Positions 44,462-55,900 of a DNA stretch of 64,000 nt are shown here, piece after piece. Numbering within the stretch: position 1 is the stretch's first letter; each line of letters starts with the position of its first letter. This DNA comes from Boswellia sacra (Eukaryota; Streptophyta; Magnoliopsida; Sapindales; Burseraceae). The notes under the pieces are model-generated. The model made no database searches. It was not told the origin of the DNA and saw nothing but the letters and a program-made list of their open reading frames with translations. The stretch lies in the NCBI GenBank assembly GCA_013180625.2, contig SNVD02007468.1, positions 124,001 through 188,000 of the forward strand, read 5' to 3'. A program made the position numbers and the translations under genes.

Positions 44462-47190
44462 CAATTGGTTGCAATTTGAAAGAACATAGTTGACTTAAGA
44501 GTGTCTAGCTTATATATGAACATTGGACCAAATAGATCTGGACTATTCCTAATTTAACTATGACTAATGTTACATCTATAATCTAGTCTTTATATAACTT
44601 AAGTTGACAAAATATCATCCGTTGACAAAAAATAAAAATAAATTAAGGAGATTATATGTAATTATCTATCAAATAATATTTTATTAACTCAAGTTGTGCA
44701 AAAAGTTAGGTTGTAAATATGGTATTGTTATTTAACCGTATTTTTACATTTTTTGCTATATTCAAATACATGCGCAATCTAGTACATACAATTTGTAGTG
44801 ATATAAATCTGCTTAATGGGGGAAAAATAAACAATAGATTAACAAAATTAGTAAATGAAGTGAAAATCACCTGACTTTATGATACAACAAGTTATATAAA
44901 TAAGGTTGCTTAGTAGTTTATTTAGATTTATTGTTTTTAAGGTGTGAAAGGTGCATAATATACTCTCTTCTTTTTTTTTTCAAAACAAATATGGTTAAAT
45001 ATAAGGCAAATGCTTGTCTTATTTACATTATAATTTTGAATTAACTTAATAGATGCTCTAGTGAACTCGTAGTCATATAGACACAACTAAAAATTTCTCG
45101 GTAAATCCCAGGAGGAGATATAAACAAAATCAGTATAAATTACACTAGCAAATAGTTAAAAAGAAAAACCCAATTAATATAAATAAAAGATTTTAAAAAA
45201 AAAAAGGTTAGGTTATTGTAGACTTGTACACTGGTAATCGTGATTTGTGAATCGCTATTCTCATTTCAACGGCAGTGTTTATGATATAACTATGAAAAAT
45301 GAAATATAGGGCAAGGAAGAGAAATTATGAGTATTAATAATCAAGAAGAAGAATAGTTGAAGCCAAAACCATGGGCACTGTCAACGGCATTTCTCCGATT
45401 GCGAAGCAGTACGGTAGTACTAGAACGCTAAAGTACAAGAAACAATAGTGTACATCTTGTACTACTATTCTTTCTATCTGTAGCGTGGCCTATAAAAATA
45501 AATGCTTCCCGTCAAAAGCACGCCAATCAAATCCAACTACAATTACGTAACGTTTGGCATACCAACTCAACCCAACCCTTTGCGGATTGATTTGCTCGTT
45601 TCATTTGCTTGTTTAGTTACACCTTCTTTTAACTAAAGCCGATCGTGACAACAATTGCAAAAGATAATTGTTCCCATGTCAAATCAAAATTGTCCAAAAT
45701 TTATGCAATTTCTTATGCTCATTTATTCGTTTAAAGCATCTTTTTAAACCGTTGAAATTGAGGATAGTCGAGTGGCCACTAAATCTTCCATAGTAAGTGT
45801 AAATTTTAATCAAACAATAATCTTATTACATTCACGTATGCAATGATGTAAAATGGGAACTGTTTTTTGGATTAAAATAGATTTTTTAATAAATCATGAA
45901 TCCGATCGAGGTCATTTAGTTTGATGATTCTTATTTTATTATCTCGCTTTTGGTTTATATTTCTTCTATAATATAATATCAATTTGCATTAGAAAAATTA
46001 ATTTTTATAAAATCAATACTGGACATAGATATATTATTTTTAAGAAAAAAATGTTTTATAATGAAAACCGACTTAATTTTTTTAATATTTAAATAATAAA
46101 AAAAACAAGATTGGAGGAGTTATAATAAGTGTAAAACCAGAACCAGCTCATCCACATCACATGCACGAAGTTGAATCAAAGAGGTCGTATGGTCATTAAT
46201 TAATGTAGATGTAGTAACAGTATTAAAAACATTTAAAACGTTTTTAGTTGTAAGGTTTAATAAGAATTTCATTAAGATTTATAAAGTAAAGAAATATTTT
46301 GTTAAAAATTTTGAGACACATTCTCAACAGCATGCTCGTCTATTTTAAAAAAAAAAATTATGATATAAAAATAATACTACACCTACAACATATTTACAAA
46401 TAACTCTTCTTATAACCTGAGTTGGTAAAATCTTACAGCCGATAAAATTACCATAACATTGTTGTAACTTCCCTTCCTTATTCTTGTTTTAAGTAGTATT
46501 AGACTTATATCATTCATATAACTTAGACTCTACAATCTGATATGATGGTTTACATGATAAAAATTTATTGAAGAAGAAAAAAATGATGAAAATTACCTCT
46601 CCAATATATAAAATATCACATAAGGTTGTATAGTTTGGGTTATACGAAGCTTGCAAGTCTAACATTACTATTTTATTTTTTACTCCTCTAATGAATTTTG
46701 TTAATTCAGATTACAAGGAGTTAGTTGTAGTTGGTTGTTGATGTAAAAATACTCATAGCACATAAATAAAAAAAATAATAATGCTAAAGTTACGACATAT
46801 ATATAACTCAAACTCTGCGATTTGATGTGACAGTCAACATAGCAAAATCATATTAAAAATGTAATTTTTCTCTTTTTTCTTTTTATTTTTTCTCATTGAA
46901 CGAATTTTGTTATAAAGACTGTTATATCATATTGTAAACGTTGGGATTATATATAAGTTATAAGTTAGCACTATTAATAAAAAATAAATTTTCAACTTAA
47001 ATATTATTTCAGATTTTAATTGTTACAATTAAAAAAGTTTTAAACCCAAAAATAGATACATGAATCTCGCATAAAGAGGATAGAAAGAAAATCTAAAGTT
47101 AGGAATAGGAATATTTACATCCGTGGATAAAAGAGGAAGAAACAAAAGAGCAAGAAAATTCCCTTCTCTCCCCTGAGCGCATAGAAAAAA
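44354..47190. other. Intergenic DNA upstream of the copper chaperone gene
   Basis: A/T-rich, with a (CT)n(TA)n tract at 44393-44460 and otherwise no supported feature. A short ATG-initiated stretch near 45371 (MGTVNGISPIAKQYG) ends after 27 codons and is not claimed as a gene. The promoter of the gene at 47374 lies at the right end. Confidence 0.5.
44393..44460. repeat. Compound (CT)n(TA)n microsatellite
   Basis: About 33 bp of CT followed directly by about 35 bp of TA with one interruption. Confidence 0.95.
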
Positions 47191-47271
47191 TGGAAGGCGC
47201 AAGCGCAACCAAGAAGGCGGGACCCACCCACCCGAACGAAGAAAATTTGACTATTCGGCACGTCTGTGCCT

Positions 47272-47280
47272 CTATAAATA
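47272..47280 (+). promoter_or_regulatory. Likely TATA box of CCH
   Basis: CTATAAATA lies about 95 bp upstream of the CCH start codon, with a short A-rich leader (repeated AACAAA) between. Confidence 0.65.
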
Positions 47281-47373
47281 AAAGCCCCAACGAAATAAGT
47301 AACAAAAACACAAACAAACATAAACAAATACAAAACTCCTCGTCCTTCGTTTCAACTGCTCGAACTCGAAGCC

Positions 47374-48385
47374 ATGTCTCAGGTATTAATCTTATCTTCT
47401 CCTCTCTTTCTCCGGCTTTTGCTTGTTTTGTCTTGTTATAATCTTATGTTGTTTCACATGTTTCCTCATCTGGGTTCATGATTTTAAGCCAATTCATCAT
47501 TTGTTCTTGTTCTGGTTCTTTTTCTTCTCAGGCTTGACCTCTTAATTCAACCGCCCTCTTTTTCTTTCTAATTGAATTTTTCTTTTGATTTTCTATAACG
47601 ATTCCAGAGTCATCTGTATTGAAATTTTTTATTAATCAAATTATGGGCTTTTTCTCAATTTTTAGGATGATTGGATTTCCTTTTTTTTTTTTTGGGGGTT
47701 TGAAGGAAGATACTTGTTTGTTTATGCTTTTCTCATAAAAATCACTGCTTTATGCAGGGATTATAATAAATGTTCTGCTTTGGTTTTATGAAAGTTTATG
47801 ATTGTTCTAATTTGGGATTTTTTTCCCTGATTAATTGATATTATTATGATTATGTTTTCCAACTCCATATTGTTTCGTGTTTGATTGCAGACCGTTGTCC
47901 TTAAGGTTGGTATGTCATGTCAAGGCTGTGTTGGAGCAGTCAAGAGGGTTTTGGGCAAAATGGAAGGTTTGTTATTCATTTCACTACCACAGCTTCCAGT
48001 AACAAAACTTATGTGTGTTTTTATTTAAGATGAATCTTAAACCAGGGTAATTTAATCTGATTAAATCATATCTTGTTTGAGTCAATTCTTTGATTAGTCG
48101 TATCTGTTGATGGTTATGATTCTCTTTTGTTTTGTGGGGTGGGGTTGGCTGGTTTATGACAGTTGGTGCTATGTTTTTCCATTTCCATTTCCATTTTCAG
48201 GTGTGGAATCATATGATATTGATTTGAAGGAGCAAAAGGTGACTGTGAAGGGCAATGTGCAGCCTGATGCTGTTCTCCAGACCGTGTCAAAGACCGGGAA
48301 GAAGACTACCTTCTGGGAAGAGGAAAAACCAGCACCACCAGCAGAGCCAGAAGAGAAGCCTGCTGAAGCTGTGGCTACTGCTTAA
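47374..48385 (+). CDS. CCH: Copper chaperone (CCH/ATX1-like), three exons, 89 residues
   Basis: Exons are 47374-47382 (coding only MSQ), 47891-47966 and 48201-48385, all with GT/AG borders and summing to 270 bp including the stop. The protein is a heavy-metal-associated (HMA) domain with the MxCxxC copper site as GMSCQGC (residues 10-16), the [14 protein letters not shown] helix, and the conserved Lys-rich loop [12 protein letters not shown] that contacts partner ATPases. A short acidic Pro/Glu/Ala-rich tail ends in VATA. The family binds Cu(I) in the cytosol and delivers it to P-type ATPases such as RAN1/HMA7. The near-identity of the core to Arabidopsis CCH is from memory. The tail is about 20 residues, shorter than the roughly 50 I recall for Arabidopsis CCH. 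The reading frame appears fully functional. Confidence 0.93.
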
Positions 48386-49702
48386 TGTTGGTGACCCATT
48401 TGGTTAGTGGGAATAGATTTGTTTTAATGGGTTAAACCTTGGTGAATCTACTATGAATTAGTGTGGAATGTCAAATATAGTCCCTTCATTGTTGAAGCAA
48501 CAATAACTTCTTGAGTGTTCTTCTTCTGTATCATCATCCAAACAGTATATGAGCTTCTTGTGATATTTTCATGGCTCCGTCTTCTATTTATTGCTCAATT
48601 TGTATTTATCTAGGTGATTTTATGCTTGTGTCCAATATGCGAATTTGATTATTAAAACATGGCCACAGTTCTGTTTGCAGCCACAAAATAAATCTACGAA
48701 TCACCGGAGATATTTTAATTAGCAATCTTAGATATTGCTGATGACTGCAAAGTTAATTTCAGAATGGTTGTTAAATTGTTCATCATTTATATAGGCATAT
48801 CGTTCATTATTAAATTTTTGCTGTCCTGAAGGTGAGATGTGAATTTGATAAGAAATGAAAATAGAAATTGTTGCAATAGCTAGAGCATGAAAATTCGGAG
48901 ATTTACATTAATAATGGTGAATGTTGCTGCAAAAATATGCCGTGACATGGAATCAATGCCTGCAGACCTTATTAGTAATTGAGTTAATGCTCAGCTTCTG
49001 GTGGAACATTTTGTGTTGACCTTGATGGTTTGAAGGAAGAGTAACTCACTTGAGGTGGGGCAACATGTTTCCATCTTAATTTTTTATGCAAATATGCATT
49101 TATTTTTGCCTTCATATAATTAAACATAACATGATTAGTTTGTGTTAAAGTGAATGCATGGTCTGTTAAGACTTTCCCAATAAGGGATTCTTGTGGATGT
49201 GACTGGTCCTGGACACCTTGTGGAAATGCTCCTAGTGGTTTTTATCATTTAAAGGATAGGATGTGACGACTGATTTATGGCACCAGCCACTAATTTGTAG
49301 CTGTTGTGAGGATGGAGTCAAAGGACCGTATATAATTGTTAAAAAAGAAACAAGGATTGATACGAGGCTCTGCTATCTTTGTTCATCTTTGATGCTTAAA
49401 TCTCTGAAATGATTTTTATTTTGTTTTTAAGTTCCTTTTTATTAAAACCCCCTAAGCGGGGGAAGTACTTTGTATGTGAAGTACGATATTACTTAAAAGA
49501 ATAGGCAGGATTTTGATATGTTAAGCATTTGATCGTTGGACGAACTTTGAAATTATAACGTTTACAACTTAGGTTTCATGATTAATGAATATATCATATG
49601 TTTTATGTTGCAAATCTAAAATATACTTGTGTATGTTTTCATATATGAATGTTGGCAACAACTAAAAGGAAGGCTCGTGTATTTAAAAAAATTGATACTA
49701 AG

Positions 49703-49705
<3 letters not shown>

Positions 49706-49733
<28 letters not shown>
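49706..49733. repeat. (AT)n microsatellite
   Basis: About 28 bp of AT. Confidence 0.95.
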
Positions 49734-49737
<4 letters not shown>

Positions 49738-50066
49738 CGGATTCTAACTTTGAAAGTGTTCCAAGTTCCTCATAATGCTTGTGGTCCTTGGGGGGTTTCA
49801 ACAAATCAATAGTCTACACCGATGGTTATCACTACGGAGTCTCTAATACCATGTTGCGAGGAGCTCAATGTGCATAATGGCAAATTAGTTTTGAACCGAC
49901 ATGTCTTATGATAAACTTAGAACACACACCGATATGACTCCAAATGTTATTTTCATGGGATTAGAATTTTTTATTCACTTAATTTTGTCTCAACTTTTAA
50001 ATACTGATTGACACGTGGATTTTAATAGTAATTGATGACAAATATATGTATTTATTCTCTCTTCTC

Positions 50067-50069
<3 letters not shown>

Positions 50070-50107
<38 letters not shown>
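50070..50107. repeat. (AT)n microsatellite
   Basis: About 38 bp of AT. Confidence 0.95.
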
Positions 50108-50111
<4 letters not shown>

Positions 50112-50695
50112 ATCAATAGGCCTTTCTTTAAATATGAACATTTTTCGTAATATTATTAACATATCATAAAAGAAATATTACCTTATAAAATTATGAATAG
50201 TAACATCTTAAATACCATGTTTCATACCATAAATCAAAGGGGAATTATGGGAACAAAATTATCAAAATTTTGGGCATCCCTTTTAGGTTGATTAAGTCTT
50301 TTTTTTTTTTTTTTTTTGTAGCTAGATAGTTATCCAAAGAAAGATAAAACTATTTAAATCAAAAGCATTTGAATACTATTTCAAAAGTTAGAATAAGTTT
50401 GTGATCATATTATTAGATAGTCTTAACATGTAACTAAAAATACATTTTATCAAAAAATTGTACAAATTCTTGAATATTACGTAAATTTCAAACTAATCTT
50501 TATAATTTTAAGAGTTTAACGTGTGTGCCTGTGTCACAGGTTTTTACTTCCTTATATTATTTTAGGTTTTTTTTGTCAAATATAAATCATATGAAATTCC
50601 ATGTGACAAAAAGCCCAAAAGTACAACACGAAAGCACGTGCATGCATCTTTCAATGTTTGATTAGAAATGTCCGCGAACCCTCAACTCTCTCTGA

Positions 50696-52789
50696 ATGTC
50701 ATTCTCTCGTCTTCTTCGCCTTTTTGGCGACACAAAATGCATTCCAAGAGGCCGAGAACTCCATGCCAAGATGATCACATCTGGGTTTCGCCCAGATATT
50801 TACACAAACAACCATCTCCTTTCAATGTACATGAAGTTCAAACTCGTTCTTGACGCTCAAAAAGTGTTCAACGGAATGCCTGAACGAAATGTCATCTCTT
50901 GGAGTTTATTAATTTCAGGGTTTTCTCGTATGGGTATGTCTAAACAAGCGCTAGCTTGCTTTAGATTAATGGTATATCATGGTTTTGAGCCAAACTATTT
51001 CACCTATGTCGGCGCTGTTTCTGCTTGTGCCAGTGAAGGTGATGCAAGGAGTGGTAAGGAGATTCATGGGAGAATGTATAGGAGTGGATTGGAGTTGAAT
51101 AGTCATGTTAGTAACTGTTTGATCAATATGTATGGGAAGTGTGGTTTGTTGAGATCGGCTCAGTTAGTGTTTGATGCTTCTTTGGAGCCAAATTCGATTT
51201 CTTGGACTTCGCTTTTATCTAGTTATTGTCAGTATGGTGAAAATGTGCATGGTTTGAAGATCTTTGTTTTGTCTAGGAAGGCAGGAATGGAAGTTAATGA
51301 GTTTTCTTGTGCTACTGTATTGGGTGCTTGTGCTGTACTAGAGAACCTGAAGTTTGGGATGCAGGTTCATGGTTTAGTATTAAAGTGTGCCCTTGAGTTT
51401 GATAAGTTTATTGTTACAGGGTTGATTAGTGTTTATTCAAAGTGTGGAGAATTGGACTTGGCTGGTCGGGTGTTTTCAGAGGTACAGCAGCCAGATTTGT
51501 CAGCTTGGACTGCATTAATAGGAGGATATGTTCAACAAAGCAAAGGAGTAGAAGCTATTGATCTTTTCCTCAAGTTCTATTCTTCAGGCATCAGACCTAG
51601 TGAAAGAACATTTTCGTCCGTGCTTGGAGCTTTTTCGAATGTTAAAAATATTGAAGTTGGGAAACAACTTCATTCTTTGATAATTAAAATGGGATTCATT
51701 TCATTTACATTTGTTGGCAACGCAGTTCTGGACTTCTACTCAAAATGTGAACTTCTTGAGGAGTTAGTGAAAACTTTTGAAGAAATGGAGTGGCATGATG
51801 TTGTCTCATGGAACACACTCATGTCTGGACACATTGGTTTGGGTCATTATGAGGAAGCCATTGAGCTTCTGAGGAACATGCTTTTTGAAGGACATCATCC
51901 CAATTTTTACACTTATTCAAGCGTTTTGAATATTTGTGGTGAAGTCCCAGCTATTGAATGGGGCAAGCAAACGCATTGCTGCATTATAAAACCTGGATTT
52001 TGCTACAACGTGGTTGTTGGCAGTGCCCTCATCGATATGTATGCAAAATGTGGAAGACCGATGGATGCCCGAAAAGTTTTTGATAATCTACCTTTGAAGA
52101 ACTTGGTTTCTTGGAATACCATGCTTGTAGGATATGCTCAACATGGACTAGGAAGAGAAGCATTGCAAATCTATAGCATGATGCAGATAAATAAAATCAA
52201 ACCTGATGATATTACATTTATTGGGGTATTATCTGCCTGTGGACATGTTGGATATGTGGAAGAAGGATGGCATCATTTTAACTCCATGATCAGGGACCAC
52301 TGTATTGCTCCAAGGATGGAACATATAGCTTCAATGGTGAACCTTTTTGCCCGTAGAGGACAGACAAGAAGAGCTTATGAATTTATAAAGAGTTCCCCTA
52401 TAGAGCCTGATAAGGCGGTTTGGCGATGTCTCTTGTCAGGTTGCAAAATGCACAAAGACTTACTTCTAGGAAGATATGCTGCGGAGAAGATTTTGAGGTT
52501 AGATCCAGAAGATGCTTCGGCTCATATCATGCTATCAAACATATACGCAGAGGCCAAAATGTGGGATGAAACAGCCCAAGTAAGAAAAATGATGAAAGAA
52601 AAAGCATTGAAGAAAAATATTGGATATAGCTGGACTGAGCTAAAAAATAAAATACATTACTTCTCTGCAAGTCCTTATGCACAATTTCAAGGAATTGATC
52701 TGTGTGAAGTTATGAATGGAATGACAGCCCAGTTAATTGATGCAGGCTATGAACCTGTAACTATCTTCTTATTTGACTGTGAGGAGTAA
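50696..52789 (+). CDS. PLS-class pentatricopeptide repeat protein, E/E+ type, 697 residues, intronless
   Basis: One uninterrupted frame. Five P-L-S triplets are evident: the conserved Trp of the (V/I)SW or SAW motif falls at residues 69, 170, 271, 372 and 473, exactly 101 apart. Each triplet has a GK.(L/I)H or similar 'L' motif and a N.L(I/L).MY.KCG 'S' motif. The E domain runs from about residue 575 (AVWRCLLSGCKMHKD) through GYSW (643-646), then an E+-like part (residues 650-690). There is no C-terminal DYW deaminase domain; it ends FLFDCEE. Such proteins bind single-stranded RNA in mitochondria or plastids and select C-to-U editing sites, usually recruiting a DYW partner in trans. The target cannot be predicted here. 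The N-terminus is short and a transit peptide is not obvious. An ATG 28 bp upstream in another frame is discussed in the findings. Confidence 0.93.
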   Translation: MSFSRLLRLFGDTKCIPRGRELHAKMITSGFRPDIYTNNHLLSMYMKFKLVLDAQKVFNGMPERNVISWSLLISGFSRMGMSKQALACFRLMVYHGFEPNYFTYVGAVSACASEGDARSGKEIHGRMYRSGLELNSHVSNCLINMYGKCGLLRSAQLVFDASLEPNSISWTSLLSSYCQYGENVHGLKIFVLSRKAGMEVNEFSCATVLGACAVLENLKFGMQVHGLVLKCALEFDKFIVTGLISVYSKCGELDLAGRVFSEVQQPDLSAWTALIGGYVQQSKGVEAIDLFLKFYSSGIRPSERTFSSVLGAFSNVKNIEVGKQLHSLIIKMGFISFTFVGNAVLDFYSKCELLEELVKTFEEMEWHDVVSWNTLMSGHIGLGHYEEAIELLRNMLFEGHHPNFYTYSSVLNICGEVPAIEWGKQTHCCIIKPGFCYNVVVGSALIDMYAKCGRPMDARKVFDNLPLKNLVSWNTMLVGYAQHGLGREALQIYSMMQINKIKPDDITFIGVLSACGHVGYVEEGWHHFNSMIRDHCIAPRMEHIASMVNLFARRGQTRRAYEFIKSSPIEPDKAVWRCLLSGCKMHKDLLLGRYAAEKILRLDPEDASAHIMLSNIYAEAKMWDETAQVRKMMKEKALKKNIGYSWTELKNKIHYFSASPYAQFQGIDLCEVMNGMTAQLIDAGYEPVTIFLFDCEE

Positions 52790-52990
52790 GCTAAGAATGT
52801 TGGCAGGATTATTCAGTATTCAGCATTTCTATTCAATGGTTCATTTACATTGAAGAAAAGAAGCCACACGAACTCATCATAGCTGAGATCTATATCAAAA
52901 TGGTTGACATGCAAAGTAGAGGGATCTACTTGTTTAGGAAGTACAGATCGTTAAAAATATTGCTGACCACATGGATTCTTAAAACTGAGG
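52790..52990. other. Convergent 3' ends of the PPR and IQM genes
   Basis: Only 201 bp separate the two stop codons, which face each other. The 3' untranslated regions probably overlap. Confidence 0.6.
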
Positions 52991-55900
52991 TCACATGACT
53001 ATACATAATCTTGTAAAGGATGTGGGGTCAGCTTGAAATTCAGAGACTGATGGTGTTGGAGAATTCCTGGGTGAGAGGTTGACATATTCCAGGGCTTGTT
53101 CTCTTAACTTCTGAGGGTAATCTGCAATACACCCAATCCTTGGACCTGCTCCTGTTGACCATGTTAATGATATTTGGTGCCCTAACTGGTATGAATTCAC
53201 TTCCTTTTTGGATTGGATCCTCTGCAATATCTCCTTCTTTGGCACACTTGTCCTTGGGCTCTGCAGATTGCTGGATAAGCTTCTTTTGTAACTTGATCTT
53301 CTTTCAGTTCGAGCATATGTAGATGTGTTGAAGGGTTGGTTTTTCCCAGTTACACCAGAAACATGTGGTTTGGGTGGTTCAGGATCTCTCAGTTTTACAA
53401 ATTTGCTTTGATCTTGAACTGATTTTCTGGTATCACTTCTCTCATTATCTTCAGTAGGTGAAAGTACCTGACCAAACAATGAGAGAAATCAGAAAGAGAT
53501 GGAATGGAAACTCTCAGTATCTTGCAGATATTTTGCACATTTAAGAGGTCTTGGAGTATCAGGAAAAATGGGGCCATCGAAGAACAAATTCATGAAGGTA
53601 AAACCATGACCCCTAATATCCTCAAACTAGAAAAACTCAATTTACTAACCACAAATTGCTTCAAGTGCACATTTTCAGTATAGCAATGGTGTCCTAGAGA
53701 ATAGATTCATATGACAACATGGAGTGTAAGTTGCATACCTGAACTTCATCAATATTGACTCCATTTTCCTTTAGGAAAGCCAAGAAGCAGCCAAGGTTCT
53801 CATTAGTTGGACGATAATGTCCACTGTATGCTGATATGGACTGAAAGTCATGAGAACATATTCTTGATTCAGTTGCTAGAGATGCATAAGCCTAGAGCAA
53901 GCTCAAAATTTTGCAAACCAATATACAAAGTATGATGACAAGTATCTCCTTTATTCAATCTAAATTAAAAGGAGATGCTTAACATTTTTTTCTGGACCCT
54001 TCCTGAACTAATATGAAGTACGCTATTTTTATGCACGTTTATTTTTCTTTGAAATATGCATTATAATTATCAGTGCATTTGATTTTGGTTTTCAAAAAAA
54101 AAAAAAAAAATTGCAAGAGGATAAGCTAGAGATATGGGAGCTGTCAGCAGTGTAATCTTGTTTCAGGTTTTGCAATGAATTTTATACTGAAGCGTCACAG
54201 GTAACCTAGACGATATGGCTTCTGTTCATGAATAATGAGTTTGTGTTACCTTAATATTAAGAAGAACCATTTGTGAGGTTTTCATTGAGAACATGGAAAT
54301 TTGATTGCCTGTGCTTATAGTTTTTACGAAAAAATTAATAATGCTTATTGCTTAGCAATGATTTATGCATTCATGTAACTTAAAGGTTTCCTTTTCATTA
54401 TTTTGCACTAATATGCTTCAGGTGTAAATTAGAGGATAGCAAATTTTGTAATGTAATGTGTCCCTTCTCATTCTCTGATATAAATTTGAAATCATGATAT
54501 GCAGTTTATTTAATAATTGAGTTTTTGTTTCATTGCAGTTCTAGGTGTCTGTTTAAGATAGTTGAAGCGATGGTTAATAATGACACGAGGTTTATACCCT
54601 GAGCTTCCCATGTTCTGCCATAAGCCTTCCTGCCGCCAAAGTCGCCCCCCCTGCGAGGAAGCTGGAATGATGAAATAATCCCTTCTGTTTCTGATTATAG
54701 AAGAAAATGCGTTAACCTTTTGTTGATAAAGAATTTTAGTAATGCTGCAAGTTATAGAAAATTCATCAAACACTTGCTGTAGTCTCCAATTCTATTCTTA
54801 CCTCGCCCGCATAAAGTTCTTTTGATGTACTCATCACAAAAATCCATTTTGAACCTTGCAATCCATGATTTGTATGGAGATGTTTCCCAGTTTGTTTGTG
54901 TAGCAGTACCCCTCAACAATGATAAAATGGTACTGTTCCCTCTCTTGCTTACATGAGAGATGATCATAAACAGCATGTAAGAAAGTTAGAAAAGCCAAGT
55001 GGGAGCTAGCCCTCTGATGAACTCATTCCTTCGTGTTCTTAGTGTTGCTTGAAACTGAAACCTATCTTGTGTGATTGAACCATTATAGATAATTAAACCC
55101 TTAATGTAATTTTGGTTATGAAATTTGATATGATAATCTTTTATACATGTGTATCATGACTTGGAAGACCAAGATAACATTTTTAGTTGCCGTTAGATTA
55201 CTGTGAAATGATTTTTATTTATTTTTCAGACCGTACAAAATTGTCCTAACTTTAGTAGAATTTTGGACTCTTTTTTTTTTTTTCCTTATTTAACTAAACA
55301 CCTACCTGATAGGAACCTCACTGCAACAATGTCTAGAACGCACACTCACACACACTTTTAATTGAAATTAAAGAACAACAGAGGAGGCAATAGCAGGAAA
55401 TAGGATAAACAGAGGGAAAACTAGAACAGGAAATGGAATACTGCATAACTTCTGTGTTGAATTAAGAAACGTAGCAGGCAATTCGAGAGGCCTGCAAGCT
55501 CTCCATAGACACTGTGGTCTCCAAAATAACAGAATTCTCCTTCTCCACTCTACTCTTCTCTCCTCCCTTATATACCAGCCTGTCCTTTTCTCTCCTTTCC
55601 TAAATTCAGGGTAACTAACTCCACAACCGACACACCAAATAAAAGCAACACAAAAAGCAAACAAAAAGCAGCTAAAAGTATAACATACTACCCTTGCCAA
55701 TATGCCAAATAACAACCCTGCCCCTTCCCTTATTTCTTGTTCCGCCTACTGTATGTAAACTTAATAGATGGTCTATCATTACCCCCCGCCCAAGCAAGCA
55801 CCTTGTCCTCAAGGTGGAAGGCAGGGAACTGATTTTTTATCAAATCGAGCTGTTCCCAAGTAGCATCAAAAGCCGGTAAGTCCTTCCATTAGACCAGCAC

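Larger units (their letters stand above)
48386..50667. other. Intergenic DNA between CCH and the PPR gene
   Basis: The first 250 bp should be the CCH 3' untranslated region. The remainder is A/T-rich, with (AT)n tracts at 49706-49733 and 50070-50107. An unassigned segment at 49735-49930 contains an LTR-primer-like TGGTATTAGAG on the minus strand, which may be a decayed LTR end. Confidence 0.5.

Noticed and set aside
45371..45454. Short ATG-initiated stretch (MGTVNGISPIAKQYG...) upstream of CCH
   Set aside because: Only 27 codons, with no recognisable family and no splice continuation seen.
47099..47333. Two overlapping minus-strand reading frames of 72 codons, and a plus-strand frame 47190-47441
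   Set aside because: They lie over the CCH promoter and leader, have no family features, and are explained by the spliced CCH gene.
55368..55715. 115-codon minus-strand reading frame repeated almost identically at 60316-60663
   Set aside because: Both lie inside the two LTRs of gypsy element 2. The repetition reflects the LTRs, not a duplicated gene.
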